Shown piece after piece: positions 16,651-24,694 of a stretch of DNA of 64,000 nucleotides. Within the stretch, counting starts at the first letter, position 1; every line of letters starts with the position of its first letter. The notes under the pieces are model-generated. The model was not told the origin of the DNA and did no database searches. It saw only the letters and a list, made by a program, of their open reading frames with translations. The translations under genes and the position numbers were made by a program. The stretch comes from Chryseobacterium indoltheticum (GTDB lineage: Bacteria; Bacteroidota; Bacteroidia; Flavobacteriales; Weeksellaceae): the NCBI RefSeq assembly GCF_003815915.1, contig NZ_CP033929.1, positions 3,596,001 through 3,660,000 of the forward strand. The letters run 5' to 3'.

Positions 16651-16680
16651 AAAGACCGTCTTTTCGGACAGTCTTTTTTT
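16651..16680. terminator. bidirectional terminator downstream of tssD2
   Basis: AAAGACCGTC (16651-16660) pairs with GACAGTCTTT (16667-16676) with one mismatch; a T-run follows on the plus strand and A residues precede, giving a T-run on the minus strand as well. It lies 31 bp after the tssD2 stop and should make tssD2 monocistronic. Confidence 0.75.
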
Positions 16681-16710
16681 GAATCTCTAATAAACCTTGA
16701 TGAATTGCTG

Positions 16711-17115
16711 TTATACTGTCGGCCAAACTCCTTCGTAAGCAGAGTTTCCGTAGTTGATTTTCTCAGCACTTACAACAAAGCTGATCAACATTGAGTTTTC
16801 GTCTACTGCGTCGAAGTCTACCTCATGCTGAATTACGTAACCGTTTTCCCAGTTTAAAGTAATTAGAGTTCCTTCTTCGTGAGATTTGTTGAATGTAATT
16901 TCACCAGTTGTTGGCTTGTACTTTCCGTTTAACAATGACTCAAGGATGTCAGATTTTTCTGTTGCCTCGATCGTTAGTTTGATAAGCGCATTTGATGGGT
17001 CTGATGCTACTCTACCTGAAACGTCTGTTGATCTTGAAACGCTGTAGTTCAGCTTTAATAATTTTTGACCTTCGCTGCCGTTGAATTTTAAGATTCCTCT
17101 TGAATTTGCTGCCAT
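16711..17115 (-). CDS. tssD: type VI secretion tube protein TssD/Hcp-like (copy 2)
   Basis: This 134-residue paralogue of copy 1 differs at only about ten positions and keeps all segments of the TssD tube fold (GILKFNGSEGQKLLKLNYS, RVASDPSNA, GEITFNKSHEEGT, SFVVSAEKINYG). Its promoter region is built like that of copy 1, with a TATCTTTG box and two operators at identical spacing, although the intervening sequence has diverged. The strong terminator just downstream suggests a single-gene transcript. Two tube genes may supply bulk subunit and an effector-linked subunit. Confidence 0.93.
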   Translation of the reverse strand: MAANSRGILKFNGSEGQKLLKLNYSVSRSTDVSGRVASDPSNALIKLTIEATEKSDILESLLNGKYKPTTGEITFNKSHEEGTLITLNWENGYVIQHEVDFDAVDENSMLISFVVSAEKINYGNSAYEGVWPTV

Positions 17116-17161
17116 GATAAGTAAATTTTAATCGTTAGTATTTTTTGTGATTTCTATAACC

Positions 17162-17169
17162 CAAAGATA
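17162..17169 (-). promoter_or_regulatory. tssD2 promoter -7 box
   Basis: The minus strand reads TATCTTTG, identical to the tssD1 box, 47 nt before the start codon. The proximal palindrome starts 50 bp beyond it, exactly as at tssD1. Confidence 0.75.
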
Positions 17170-17218
17170 GATACACCAATAATATCTTTAAAATTTTAGA
17201 ATAATTATTTCGAAAATT

Positions 17219-17252
17219 GTAGTAATTCTACGATTTGATGTAGTAGAACTAC
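17219..17252. promoter_or_regulatory. tandem palindromes upstream of tssD2 (T6SS operator candidate)
   Basis: GTAGTAATTCTAC (17219-17231) and GTAGTAGAACTAC (17240-17252) start 21 bp apart, the same spacing as at tssD1. The bases between the -7 box and the sites are not conserved between the two genes, whereas the sites and spacings are, which argues for function. Confidence 0.75.
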
Positions 17253-17368
17253 GACAATTTATAACCCCTACCAGTTTTTTAACAAATATTACCGAATTTT
17301 AATATAAAGTTTACACTTTTTGGAATGATAATTGGGTATGGATTAAAACACCATAAAAATAAAATATT

Positions 17369-17575
17369 ATGAAAAAGTTAATGTTATTTGCCTTCGGAAT
17401 AGGCTTAGTTGCCGCAAGCTGCGGATCAAAAGAACCACGGATGTCTTCAGAAAACAAGGACTCAATGACTGTTACAGCAGATTCTACGACAAGCATAGAC
17501 TCAACCTCTACGCCAATGCAAAGCCCGGACACTATGAAAATGCCGGTAGACACAGCGGCAGCACCAATGAAATAA
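17369..17575 (+). CDS. small Ser/Thr-rich lipoprotein
   Basis: The 68-residue product has a lipoprotein signal with lipobox AASC (Cys18) and a mature part made mostly of Ser, Thr, Asp, Met and Pro (SKEPRMSSENKDSMTV, DTMKMPVDTAAAP). It is probably disordered and lipid-anchored. A similar small lipoprotein follows 84 bp downstream, with a terminator between, so the two are separate transcripts of one family. No function is known. Confidence 0.65.
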   Translation: MKKLMLFAFGIGLVAASCGSKEPRMSSENKDSMTVTADSTTSIDSTSTPMQSPDTMKMPVDTAAAPMK

Positions 17576-17597
17576 GAAATAGATCTTATAAAAACAT

Positions 17598-17626
17598 AAA
17601 TCTGCTGATAATTTCGGCAGATTTTT
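17598..17626 (+). terminator. Rho-independent terminator after the first small lipoprotein
   Basis: AAATCTGC (17598-17605) pairs perfectly with GCAGATTT (17617-17624), followed by further T residues. Confidence 0.75.
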
Positions 17627-17659
17627 TATATTTGATTAACTAACCAATATGCTTTAAAT

Positions 17660-17923
17660 ATGAAAAAATTAGGAATAGCAATGCTTTTAGGCTTAATAAC
17701 TTTAGGAAGCTGCGCAGACAAAAAAGAAAACAGGGAAGAATATAAAGAAAATCACAATAAAGATTCTTTGAGAAATATATCAGGTGATACAGCAGCAGCA
17801 CATTCTGAGCCTACCCAAGCGGAAACTGATACTCCAAAACCTTTACGGGACACTGCCGCCTCGCCAACCGATTACAGCAGTAAAGAGTCAAAACCCAATA
17901 CCTCGGTAGGAGGCTCAAGATAA
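17660..17923 (+). CDS. small lipoprotein, paralogue-like
   Basis: This 87-residue protein starts with a lipoprotein signal (lipobox LGSC, Cys19) and continues with a charged, low-complexity mature region rich in Lys, Glu, Asp, Ser and Thr. The composition and layout resemble the preceding small lipoprotein, and both share a DTAA-type motif in the second half. No domain is recognised. It is flanked by terminators on both sides. Confidence 0.65.
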   Translation: MKKLGIAMLLGLITLGSCADKKENREEYKENHNKDSLRNISGDTAAAHSEPTQAETDTPKPLRDTAASPTDYSSKESKPNTSVGGSR

Positions 17924-17929
17924 AAAAGC

Positions 17930-17962
17930 AAATCCGTAGAAAATTCTATGGATTTTATTTTT
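17930..17962 (+). terminator. terminator after the second small lipoprotein
   Basis: AAATCCGTAGAA pairs with TTCTATGGATTT (one G-T wobble) and is followed by a T-rich run. Confidence 0.7.
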
Positions 17963-18142
17963 TAATTATTTCTAAAATGCTTGTCTGCAATTCTCATATT
18001 TTATAACTTTTTGTATTTCTTTACTAAGTTTAAGCCTGCTTTTGCGTTAAATTGTGAATTATAAGTAAAAGCGGAGATACATAATTTCTAAAATGATCCT
18101 CTTATTTTTATTAAAAAGAGAATAATTATTTAACTTAATTAT

Positions 18143-18150
18143 TACATTTG
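18143..18150 (+). promoter_or_regulatory. -7 promoter box of the thioredoxin-like gene
   Basis: TACATTTG matches TAnnTTTG and lies 19 nt before the ATG at 18170. No convincing -33 element is seen. Confidence 0.5.
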
Positions 18151-18169
18151 TATCCAACAAAAAAAATTC

Positions 18170-19333
18170 ATGAAAAAAACAGCAATATTATCATTCCTTT
18201 TCTTTGCAGCACTTGCACTTGCACAAGGAATTAAATTTGAAGAAGGCAGTAACTTCAAAACCATTTTAGCGAAAGCAAAAAAAGAAAACAAACTTGTTTT
18301 TATTGATGCTTATGCAGTTTGGTGTGGCCCTTGTAAATTGATGGTGAAAAATATTTTCCCGTTAAAACCAGTTGGTGATTATTACAACGCCAACTTTGTC
18401 AATGCAAAAATTGACATGGAGAAAGGTGAAGGTATTGATCTGGCAAAAAAATACAATGTGAAAGTATTCCCAACCTATCTTTTCATCAATGGTGATGGTG
18501 AAGAAGTTCACAGAACCATAGGATATGTTGAAGAAAAAGATTTCATCCAGTTTGCAATGGATGCAGGAGATCCAAATAAAAGACTAACAGCTTTAAAGCA
18601 AAAATTTGAAAAAGGAGAAAAAGATTCTGAGTTCCTTTTAAATCTTGCCGGATTAACGGTTTATAATGATACAGAATTTTCTAACAAAGTTTTGGAACGT
18701 TATTTTGCTGCAAAACCTGCAATCACTCAGGATAATCTACAGCTGCTTTTACAGGCTATGAAAAGTACAGACGGTGCACCTTACAAGATTTTTACAGAAA
18801 GAAAGGCTGATATCCTGAAAATAATTCCTGAGAAAAACGTTGAAAGCATTGATAAAAACGTGAAGGTAAATACGGTAATGAGCAAAGCTTACAACACAAC
18901 AACAAAAAAGTTGGATGAAGCTTATTTCCTTGCAGAAACTCAAAAGTTCATGACTAAAGATGAAGCAGAGAACCTTTTGAAAAGAGTAAAAGCAAGCAGA
19001 GCTTTGAAAGATAAAGATTTTGCAACCTATGAAAAAATCACTATTGAACTGAATAAAGATACTTCGGCTTTAAGCGCAGACCAACTTAATTCTTTAGCTT
19101 GGAATTTCTTTGAAAATGTTACCACTAAATCTTCTCTTGAAACTGCTGTAAAATGGGCACAGGAATCTGTAAATAAGAATGAAAATTATGCAAATACAGA
19201 TACTTTGGCAAACCTTTACAACAAAATTGGAGACAAGAAAAATGCTAAAATCTGGGCACAGAAATCAGTAGATCTTGGAAAAGCAGCGGGTGAAGATACT
19301 GCAGACACAGAAAAATTATTGAAGAGCCTTTAA
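18170..19333 (+). CDS. secreted thioredoxin-fold protein with C-terminal helical repeats
   Basis: The 387-residue product has a signal peptide (about 1-19, ending ALAQG). Residues about 25-150 form a thioredoxin fold with the redox motif WCGPC (51-55) and the cis-proline loop VFPTYLF, so it should act as a periplasmic thiol-disulfide reductase or isomerase. The remaining 230 residues are helical and TPR-like near the end (SLAWNFFENVT, NLYNKIGDKKNAKIWAQKS). It has its own promoter box and terminator and so is probably monocistronic. The substrate is unknown. Confidence 0.85.
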   Translation: MKKTAILSFLFFAALALAQGIKFEEGSNFKTILAKAKKENKLVFIDAYAVWCGPCKLMVKNIFPLKPVGDYYNANFVNAKIDMEKGEGIDLAKKYNVKVFPTYLFINGDGEEVHRTIGYVEEKDFIQFAMDAGDPNKRLTALKQKFEKGEKDSEFLLNLAGLTVYNDTEFSNKVLERYFAAKPAITQDNLQLLLQAMKSTDGAPYKIFTERKADILKIIPEKNVESIDKNVKVNTVMSKAYNTTTKKLDEAYFLAETQKFMTKDEAENLLKRVKASRALKDKDFATYEKITIELNKDTSALSADQLNSLAWNFFENVTTKSSLETAVKWAQESVNKNENYANTDTLANLYNKIGDKKNAKIWAQKSVDLGKAAGEDTADTEKLLKSL

Positions 19334-19353
19334 TCTTTAATTTTAAAACATAG

Positions 19354-19394
19354 AAAATCCGAAGAACGAATAGTTTTTCGGATTTTTTTTATTT
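19354..19394 (+). terminator. strong terminator after the thioredoxin-like gene
   Basis: AAAATCCGAA (19354-19363) pairs perfectly with TTCGGATTTT (19377-19386), followed by a long T-run. Confidence 0.85.
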
Positions 19395-19399
19395 TTTTT

Positions 19400-19458
19400 T
19401 GCCACGAATGCACGAATAAAACCTTTATTTTAGATGAATAATTCGTGCATTCGTGGCA
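19400..19458. repeat. 18-bp inverted repeat element (GCCACGAATGCACGAAT type)
   Basis: TGCCACGAATGCACGAAT (19400-19417) is repeated in perfect inverted form at 19441-19458 with a 23-nt loop. The sequence type is common between genes in Bacteroidota and is probably a dispersed palindromic repeat. Here it lies between convergent genes. Confidence 0.75.
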
Positions 19459-19471
19459 TCTATTTTACAAT

Positions 19472-20494
19472 TTAATACTCAAACAAAATGCTTCCCCACG
19501 TAAAACCACTTCCGAAAGCTGAAAGGAGCACTAGATCGCCTCGTTTGATTTTTCCCAGTTCAATCGCTTCATTTAAAGCAATCGGAATAGAAGCTGCTGT
19601 TGTATTTCCGTACTTCTGAATATTATTATGGATTTTTTCATCTGGCAAACCAAATTTCTGCTGTACAAACTGTGCAATCCTTAAATTTGCCTGATGCGGA
19701 ATAAACATATCAACATCTTCAATTGTTTTTCCTGCCTTATCTAAAGCTTCCTTCATGGTTTCAGGAAATCTTGTCACCGCATGTTTAAAAACGAAATTCC
19801 CATTCATGATCGGGTACACTTCTTTATCGGTTACATTTTCAGGCTCTTTTCTCATTCTGTCGCTCCACCCGTATTTTGATCCCGGAAACTGCGTGCACAA
19901 TTCATCGGCGTATTTCCCTTCAGAATGCATATTCATTGCTAAAATATCTCCTGCATTTGCATCTTCTGTTGCAGAAAGCACAATTGCTCCTGCTCCATCA
20001 CCGAAAATGACAGAAACACCTCTTCCCTGATCAGAAAAATCAAGTCCGAAAGAATGAACTTCAGCGCCTACAACCAAAATGTTTTTATACGTTCCCGATT
20101 TTATAAATGCATTCGCAACGCTCATCGCATAGACAAATCCTGAACATTGGTTTCTCACATCCAAAGCTCCGATCGTATCACAACCCAACATATCCTGAAG
20201 CAAAACACCAGATCCCGGAAAATAATAATCCGGAGAAAGCGTGGCAAAAACAATATAATCAATATCTTTTGCCGTCAAACCAGCTTTTTCCAACGCTTTT
20301 TCAGAAGCTTTGAAACCAAGATATGCCGTCGTTTCCTGAGCATCATTTCGGTTTATTCTGTGTCTTCTTTCTTTTATTCCGGTACGCTCGGTAATCCACT
20401 CATCATTGGTGGTCATTAGTTTTGCTAAATCATCATTGGTGACCACATGATCCGGAACATGAAATCCGATCCCTTTTATTGTACTTTTAATCAT
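19472..20494 (-). CDS. fabH: beta-ketoacyl-ACP synthase III (FabH)
   Basis: The 340-residue enzyme condenses an acyl-CoA with malonyl-ACP to begin fatty acid synthesis in the cytoplasm. The catalytic Cys117 lies in DVRNQCSGFVYA, the His in PHQANLRI (about 267) and the Asn in YGNTTAASIP (about 296). The N-terminal NDEWITERTGI substrate-binding segment is also typical, and the length is normal for the family. The gene stands alone on the minus strand. Some genomes carry a second KASIII-like paralogue for other acyl primers, which sequence alone does not exclude. Confidence 0.93.
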   Translation of the reverse strand: MIKSTIKGIGFHVPDHVVTNDDLAKLMTTNDEWITERTGIKERRHRINRNDAQETTAYLGFKASEKALEKAGLTAKDIDYIVFATLSPDYYFPGSGVLLQDMLGCDTIGALDVRNQCSGFVYAMSVANAFIKSGTYKNILVVGAEVHSFGLDFSDQGRGVSVIFGDGAGAIVLSATEDANAGDILAMNMHSEGKYADELCTQFPGSKYGWSDRMRKEPENVTDKEVYPIMNGNFVFKHAVTRFPETMKEALDKAGKTIEDVDMFIPHQANLRIAQFVQQKFGLPDEKIHNNIQKYGNTTAASIPIALNEAIELGKIKRGDLVLLSAFGSGFTWGSILFEY

Positions 20495-20567
20495 ATAGTT
20501 TTCTAATTTTGGTAAAGATAAAATTTATTTCATACATCATATTTCAAATTAATAGTATTTTTACTTT

Positions 20568-21467
20568 ATGCCTATTGACACAATATACAGAGATTCGGGA
20601 TGCGAATGGATAGACGTGGAAGCGCCTACACAAGAAGACATGAAGTACCTTCATGAACGCTACGAAATCAACAATCTTCTTCTGGAAGATACTTTAGACC
20701 CCAATCACTTACCCAAATACGAAGCCGACGGAAATGTCAAATTTTTTCTTTTGCGTGAAAGCACCGAGCTGGAAAGGAAAAACCTTAACACCATAAGTGA
20801 TATCAGTACAAAAATCGGGATATTCCTTGTAGAAAATACTATTATCACTGTACACAGGCTGAAAACTAAAAGTATTACGGAAACCAAGAAACAGCTTTCG
20901 GCAAGCCAGGAAAACTGTTCTCCCGATAAAGTTGCGTTGATGATTGCTCTGGTCATTATGAAAAGTTTTGATGATGAATCGCTGAGCTTATTTGAAACGA
21001 TGGATAATATTGAAAACGAAATTTTCCTTAAAAACACCAATCATACCAATCAAATCCGCAGGTTGTATAAGCTGAAAAGAAAATCGGGCCTAAATTCGAG
21101 GGTTTTAACGATTTCTACAGATGCTGTTGATAAATTTAAACTCCTCAATCTTCCTGATTCTGAATTTGTAGATCTAAAAGATAAACATAAAGATGTAGTT
21201 GCCGATTTTGATCACCTCAACATTCAGATTACCAACTTAATTTCGATGTTTCTGGCGCTTTCTGATCAGAAAGCCAATCAGGTAATGAAAGTTTTGGCCA
21301 TCTATTCGGTTTACTTTTTACCCATTACTTTTATTGCCGGTTTATACGGAATGAACTTCGACAATATGCCCGAACTGCATACAAAACAAGGATATTTTTA
21401 CACTTTAGGGACAATGGGAGTGATTGTAATCTGTACATTTATTTATGCAAGGAGAAAGCAATGGTAA
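20568..21467 (+). CDS. corA: CorA-family divalent cation transporter
   Basis: The 299-residue protein has a long cytoplasmic N-terminal domain and two C-terminal membrane helices separated by the CorA signature YGMNFDNMPEL (GMN at 261-263). The last residues are basic (ARRKQW), as usual. CorA proteins are pentameric channels for Mg2+ or related ions in the inner membrane. The gene is divergent from fabH with a 73-bp shared upstream region and has no operon partner downstream. Confidence 0.9.
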   Translation: MPIDTIYRDSGCEWIDVEAPTQEDMKYLHERYEINNLLLEDTLDPNHLPKYEADGNVKFFLLRESTELERKNLNTISDISTKIGIFLVENTIITVHRLKTKSITETKKQLSASQENCSPDKVALMIALVIMKSFDDESLSLFETMDNIENEIFLKNTNHTNQIRRLYKLKRKSGLNSRVLTISTDAVDKFKLLNLPDSEFVDLKDKHKDVVADFDHLNIQITNLISMFLALSDQKANQVMKVLAIYSVYFLPITFIAGLYGMNFDNMPELHTKQGYFYTLGTMGVIVICTFIYARRKQW

Positions 21468-21491
21468 TTCATTTTAAACTTATTAGTCCTT

Positions 21492-21557
21492 TTTGTCATT
21501 CCGCAGGAATCTCAGCAGAAAAAATTTTAAGTATTTAGATTCCTACGGAATGACAAA
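21492..21557. repeat. intergenic palindromic repeat (GTCATTCC...GGAATGAC type)
   Basis: TTTGTCATTCCGCAGGAATCT (21492-21512) is matched by its near-perfect inverse at 21537-21557. Related half-elements occur at 23267-23308 and 25344-25371. These belong to a dispersed flavobacterial intergenic repeat class. Confidence 0.75.
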
Positions 21558-21619
21558 CTGAGTGTAGATTTTTTTTAATAATTAATCGAAATTCAACATC
21601 AAAAACACCACACCAAACC

Positions 21620-23206
21620 ATGAAATCCGAAACCCTCCAAAAAATTCTTGATGAAGATATACTTTCTCAGGAATCCAAAGAAAAGCTGAAAGCACTGCAC
21701 GAAAATATTTCGAAAAGAGAATTTTCTGATCTTCTGGATGCTGAAGGAAACCAGTATATAGAATTTGTACAGGAAGGAGGCGGTGTTTGGGGAAGTGCCT
21801 TGGTAGGATATCTCTACGGACTCGAAATATTCGGAATCCGTTTTCTGAAAGTGGCCGGAACCAGCGCAGGAGCAATTAATACCATGTTGATTGCAGCTTG
21901 CAAAACGAAGGAAGAAGCCAAAAGCGAAGTCATTAAAGAAATACTTTTTAACTGGAATTTTGCTGATTTTATGGATGGAAAAAGCTATGTAAAAAGTACC
22001 ATTCATGCGATGCTCAACAATAAGAATTTCTTTAAAATCAATTTAATTATTACGGTTATTCTGACGGTTGGATTAATAAGTTTACCGTTTATTCTTTCCT
22101 CTGAAACAACAAGAGAAGCCAAGCTGTATTTTCTGATTCCGCTTGTTCCTCTGATTATTTTGGTCTTAATTCTAAAAAAACTATACCTGAATTTCCAGAA
22201 AAGCAACAGCGGACTCAATCCCGGAAATGTGTTTGAAGACACCATGAAAAATATACTCAACGATTTCGGAATAAAAACGGTCGCAGAACTCAATAAAAAA
22301 TTCATTCAAAAGGAATATGAGCTCAATCTCAATTACCGCTACGGCAACGGAATGGAATTTTACACCAATGCGTTAAACGGAATTGAAGAAATAAAAATGA
22401 ATAATCTGGAACACATTGATGAAACACAATACAGAATCTATTTTGAAGGCATCGAAAACAACGATTATTATAAAAACAATCCGTTTTATCAGTTGAAATC
22501 TGAATATATGGTTATCACAACCGACATCAACGCCAAAATAAAAGTACAGCTTCCTATTATGGCGAATCTTTACTGGTCTGAAGAAGAACTGAAACACATC
22601 AGTCCAGCTGAATTTGTGCGTGCTTCGATGTCTGTTCCTTTCTTTTTTGAGCCGATGCAAAAGCTCATCAACAAAGACGATGATTCTGTACAATACGCCT
22701 GGAAATTCTGGATGAATACCTCAAAAGAAAACATTTATTCTGTCGGGATTTTTATCGATGGCGGAAGTATTTCAAATTTTCCGATCGATCTTTTTCATGT
22801 GACCGATATTTTCTATCCAAGACTTCCACTCTTTGGAGTACAGTTAACGAGTGATTCGGCAATCAATGAAGAGAAAGGAAAAACGAGCGAGCAAATTCTT
22901 AAAACGCCCCTTTCCTACGCCGGAAATATCATCGAAACTCTTAAAGGTTTTAATGACAAATCTTTCCTGACCAAATATTCATTTTACAATCTGTACAGCA
23001 TTAAAACCGTGAACTGCGGAACGAGTAGCTGGCTTAATTTTTTTATGAAAAGAGAAGAAAAAGAACAGCTGTTCAACGCCGGATTTGTTGCCGCTCTTGA
23101 TTTCCTCAATCAATTTGACTGGACAGAATACAAACGTGAAAGAATGATGGTTGCGATGAAAGAGAAAAAGATTTTGAATGAAGAGGATACACCGACGGTG
23201 GGGTGA
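21620..23206 (+). CDS. patatin-like phospholipase
   Basis: The 528-residue enzyme carries the patatin Ser-Asp dyad: the oxyanion loop GGGVWG (53-58), the nucleophile elbow GTSAG (Ser82) and the Asp in FIDGGSISNFPID (about 378). Unusually, two hydrophobic helices (about residues 140-190) interrupt the fold, so the protein is likely membrane-attached. The family hydrolyses lipid acyl esters. The last 41 codons are duplicated as a decayed fragment at 24513-24638, which points to a lost second copy or a partial duplication. Confidence 0.85.
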   Translation: MKSETLQKILDEDILSQESKEKLKALHENISKREFSDLLDAEGNQYIEFVQEGGGVWGSALVGYLYGLEIFGIRFLKVAGTSAGAINTMLIAACKTKEEAKSEVIKEILFNWNFADFMDGKSYVKSTIHAMLNNKNFFKINLIITVILTVGLISLPFILSSETTREAKLYFLIPLVPLIILVLILKKLYLNFQKSNSGLNPGNVFEDTMKNILNDFGIKTVAELNKKFIQKEYELNLNYRYGNGMEFYTNALNGIEEIKMNNLEHIDETQYRIYFEGIENNDYYKNNPFYQLKSEYMVITTDINAKIKVQLPIMANLYWSEEELKHISPAEFVRASMSVPFFFEPMQKLINKDDDSVQYAWKFWMNTSKENIYSVGIFIDGGSISNFPIDLFHVTDIFYPRLPLFGVQLTSDSAINEEKGKTSEQILKTPLSYAGNIIETLKGFNDKSFLTKYSFYNLYSIKTVNCGTSSWLNFFMKREEKEQLFNAGFVAALDFLNQFDWTEYKRERMMVAMKEKKILNEEDTPTVG

Positions 23207-23266
23207 TTTTTGGGTTGGAGAGTTGGAGCGTTTTAGGGAGGGAGTGAATTTGTTATGCACAAAAAA

Positions 23267-23308
23267 CTTTGTCATTCTGAATGAAGTGAGGCGAAATGAA
23301 GAATCTCT
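23267..23308. repeat. half-copy of the GTCATTC intergenic repeat
   Basis: CTTTGTCATTCTGAATGAAG followed by GAAGAATCTCT resembles one arm of the element at 21492-21557. It directly follows the patatin gene. Confidence 0.6.
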
Positions 23309-23469
23309 ACGATAAATCAAAGAAGTATCTCAAAATAGATTTGCAGTAATTTTACATAAATCCCCGCTCCCAATAGTGCGAGCGTCTCGCTTGTGCTCTA
23401 CATTACATAAAACAGTACATGCTAAAATGTATACTGTTGTAAAAAATAAAATCATTCAGTTATTAGGAG

Positions 23470-23720
23470 CATCATTTCGGTTAAGAACTATACATTTTCG
23501 GTGAAATACCCAAACGATTCGGTTGTTTAGAAATATGATTCGGCTCAGAACCATAACCTTTGGGTTTAAGACGTAAACGATTCGGTGCAGAACCCAAAAC
23601 GATTCGGTTCGGAACCACAAATTTTCGGTTAAAGACCTGGTCGATTAAGTCGACAACTGAAACGATGGTCAAAACAACCGCAAACAACCATTACAGAACC
23701 GAAACGGAAGTATAATTTAG
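23470..23720. repeat. degenerate 21-22 bp tandem repeat (about eleven units)
   Basis: Units of 20-22 bp with consensus close to GATTCGGTTnnGAACCnnAAC succeed one another across this intergenic stretch, for example at 23515, 23536, 23578 and 23600. Units differ at several positions. No start codon or ribosome-binding context supports the overlapping 68-codon ORF on the minus strand. It is a minisatellite of unknown role. Confidence 0.6.
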
Positions 23721-23794
23721 ATTAACGCCAACATTAATAATTATATAAGTTCTGTACAACACTTCAAAAAATCTATAAACAATCATTCCATTAA

Positions 23795-23825
23795 AAAAAA
23801 ATCCTCAAACGATTTGTTTGAGGAT
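23795..23825 (-). terminator. terminator of the 167-residue protein gene
   Basis: ATCCTCAAAC (23801-23810) pairs perfectly with GTTTGAGGAT (23816-23825); on the minus strand a run of nine T follows. Confidence 0.85.
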
Positions 23826-23843
23826 CATTAATTTTAATTAGAC

Positions 23844-24347
23844 CTATACACTTTCAGATTCTGGTGTCTCGGTATCGGGCTTTTTAGGAGCGCTACTTCT
23901 TCCGAAAAACTGTTTCAAATCTGCTTGTTTCGTTTGAAAGCCTGATGCAGAACTTCCCGCTTTATAGCTTGTAAATGCATAATCTTCGAGTGCCGCATGA
24001 TAATTGTCGTAATCGTGAAGCGTCTTGGCATCTACCAGTTTTGTAACCAGACTATTGAACCTGGAAATCATTCCTTCCAGATTTCTCCGAGAGTTGTAAT
24101 CATCTTCAAATTCCTGCCAATCCAGATCAGGTGCGCTGAGGTTGGGTTGGTTTTTATTGTAATCGTACACTTTGTTGACCAAAAGTTTGTTTTGCTCATT
24201 AATGCTTCCGTAGCGTTTGCGGTCTTGCGGAGAGAGATTGATATTAAAATCTTCAAGAGCTATCTCAAGAGTTGTAATTGCATCAAGAATAGATGCCAGT
24301 TTTGCATTGTCTAAATGCGTGTTGTTTAAATTTGTAATTCCCATCAT
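23844..24347 (-). CDS. conserved-looking protein of unknown function
   Basis: This 167-residue soluble protein is helical for its first 125 residues (ASILDAITTLEIALEDFN, MISRFNSLVTKLVDAKTL) and ends in a Pro/Ser/Glu-rich tail (SSAPKKPDTETPESESV). It has no signal peptide and no recognised domain. The alternative start is the second of two adjacent Met codons. It has its own terminator. I can offer no function. Confidence 0.6.
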   Translation of the reverse strand: MMGITNLNNTHLDNAKLASILDAITTLEIALEDFNINLSPQDRKRYGSINEQNKLLVNKVYDYNKNQPNLSAPDLDWQEFEDDYNSRRNLEGMISRFNSLVTKLVDAKTLHDYDNYHAALEDYAFTSYKAGSSASGFQTKQADLKQFFGRSSAPKKPDTETPESESV

Positions 24348-24512
24348 TTATGATTTTAAATGTTAGTATAAAAATCGCTTTGTGTTTATTTAGGTTTGAA
24401 CTAAATTAATGATTTTTTTGATATGAAAATGAGAGTGTTGTGAAATTATAAATTATTATATATGTAACCCGTTGTGCATTTTGAATCATTATCTTTAGAA
24501 AATAAGTGAAAC

Positions 24513-24638
24513 GGCTTTGTTGCCGCACTCGATTTCCTCAATCAACTCGACTGGACAGAATACAAACCCGAAAGAATGATGGTTGCGATGAAAGAAAAAA
24601 AGATTTTGAATGAAGAAGATACACCGACGGTGGGGTGA
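24513..24638 (+). pseudogene. 3' fragment of a patatin-like phospholipase gene
   Basis: These 41 codons and stop repeat the end of the patatin gene at 21620-23206 almost exactly: FVAALDFLNQ-LDWTEYK and MVAMKEKKILNEEDTPTVG. Similarity continues about 15 bp past the stop (GATTTTGGGTTGGA) but ends abruptly upstream at about 24512, without start codon or catalytic residues. It is the remnant of a duplication about 1.4 kb from its source, now followed by AT-rich accessory genes. Confidence 0.85.
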
Positions 24639-24694
24639 TTTTGGGTTGGATTTCAGTATTAACGTAGATTTGAAATTAGCAAAGTAAATAAATA

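Noticed and set aside
23481..23687. 68-codon minus-strand ORF with PNR-type repeats
   Set aside because: It is a translation of the degenerate minisatellite, with no promoter or start context.
23470..23720. CRISPR array
   Set aside because: Units are contiguous and degenerate without distinct spacers, and no cas gene is present.
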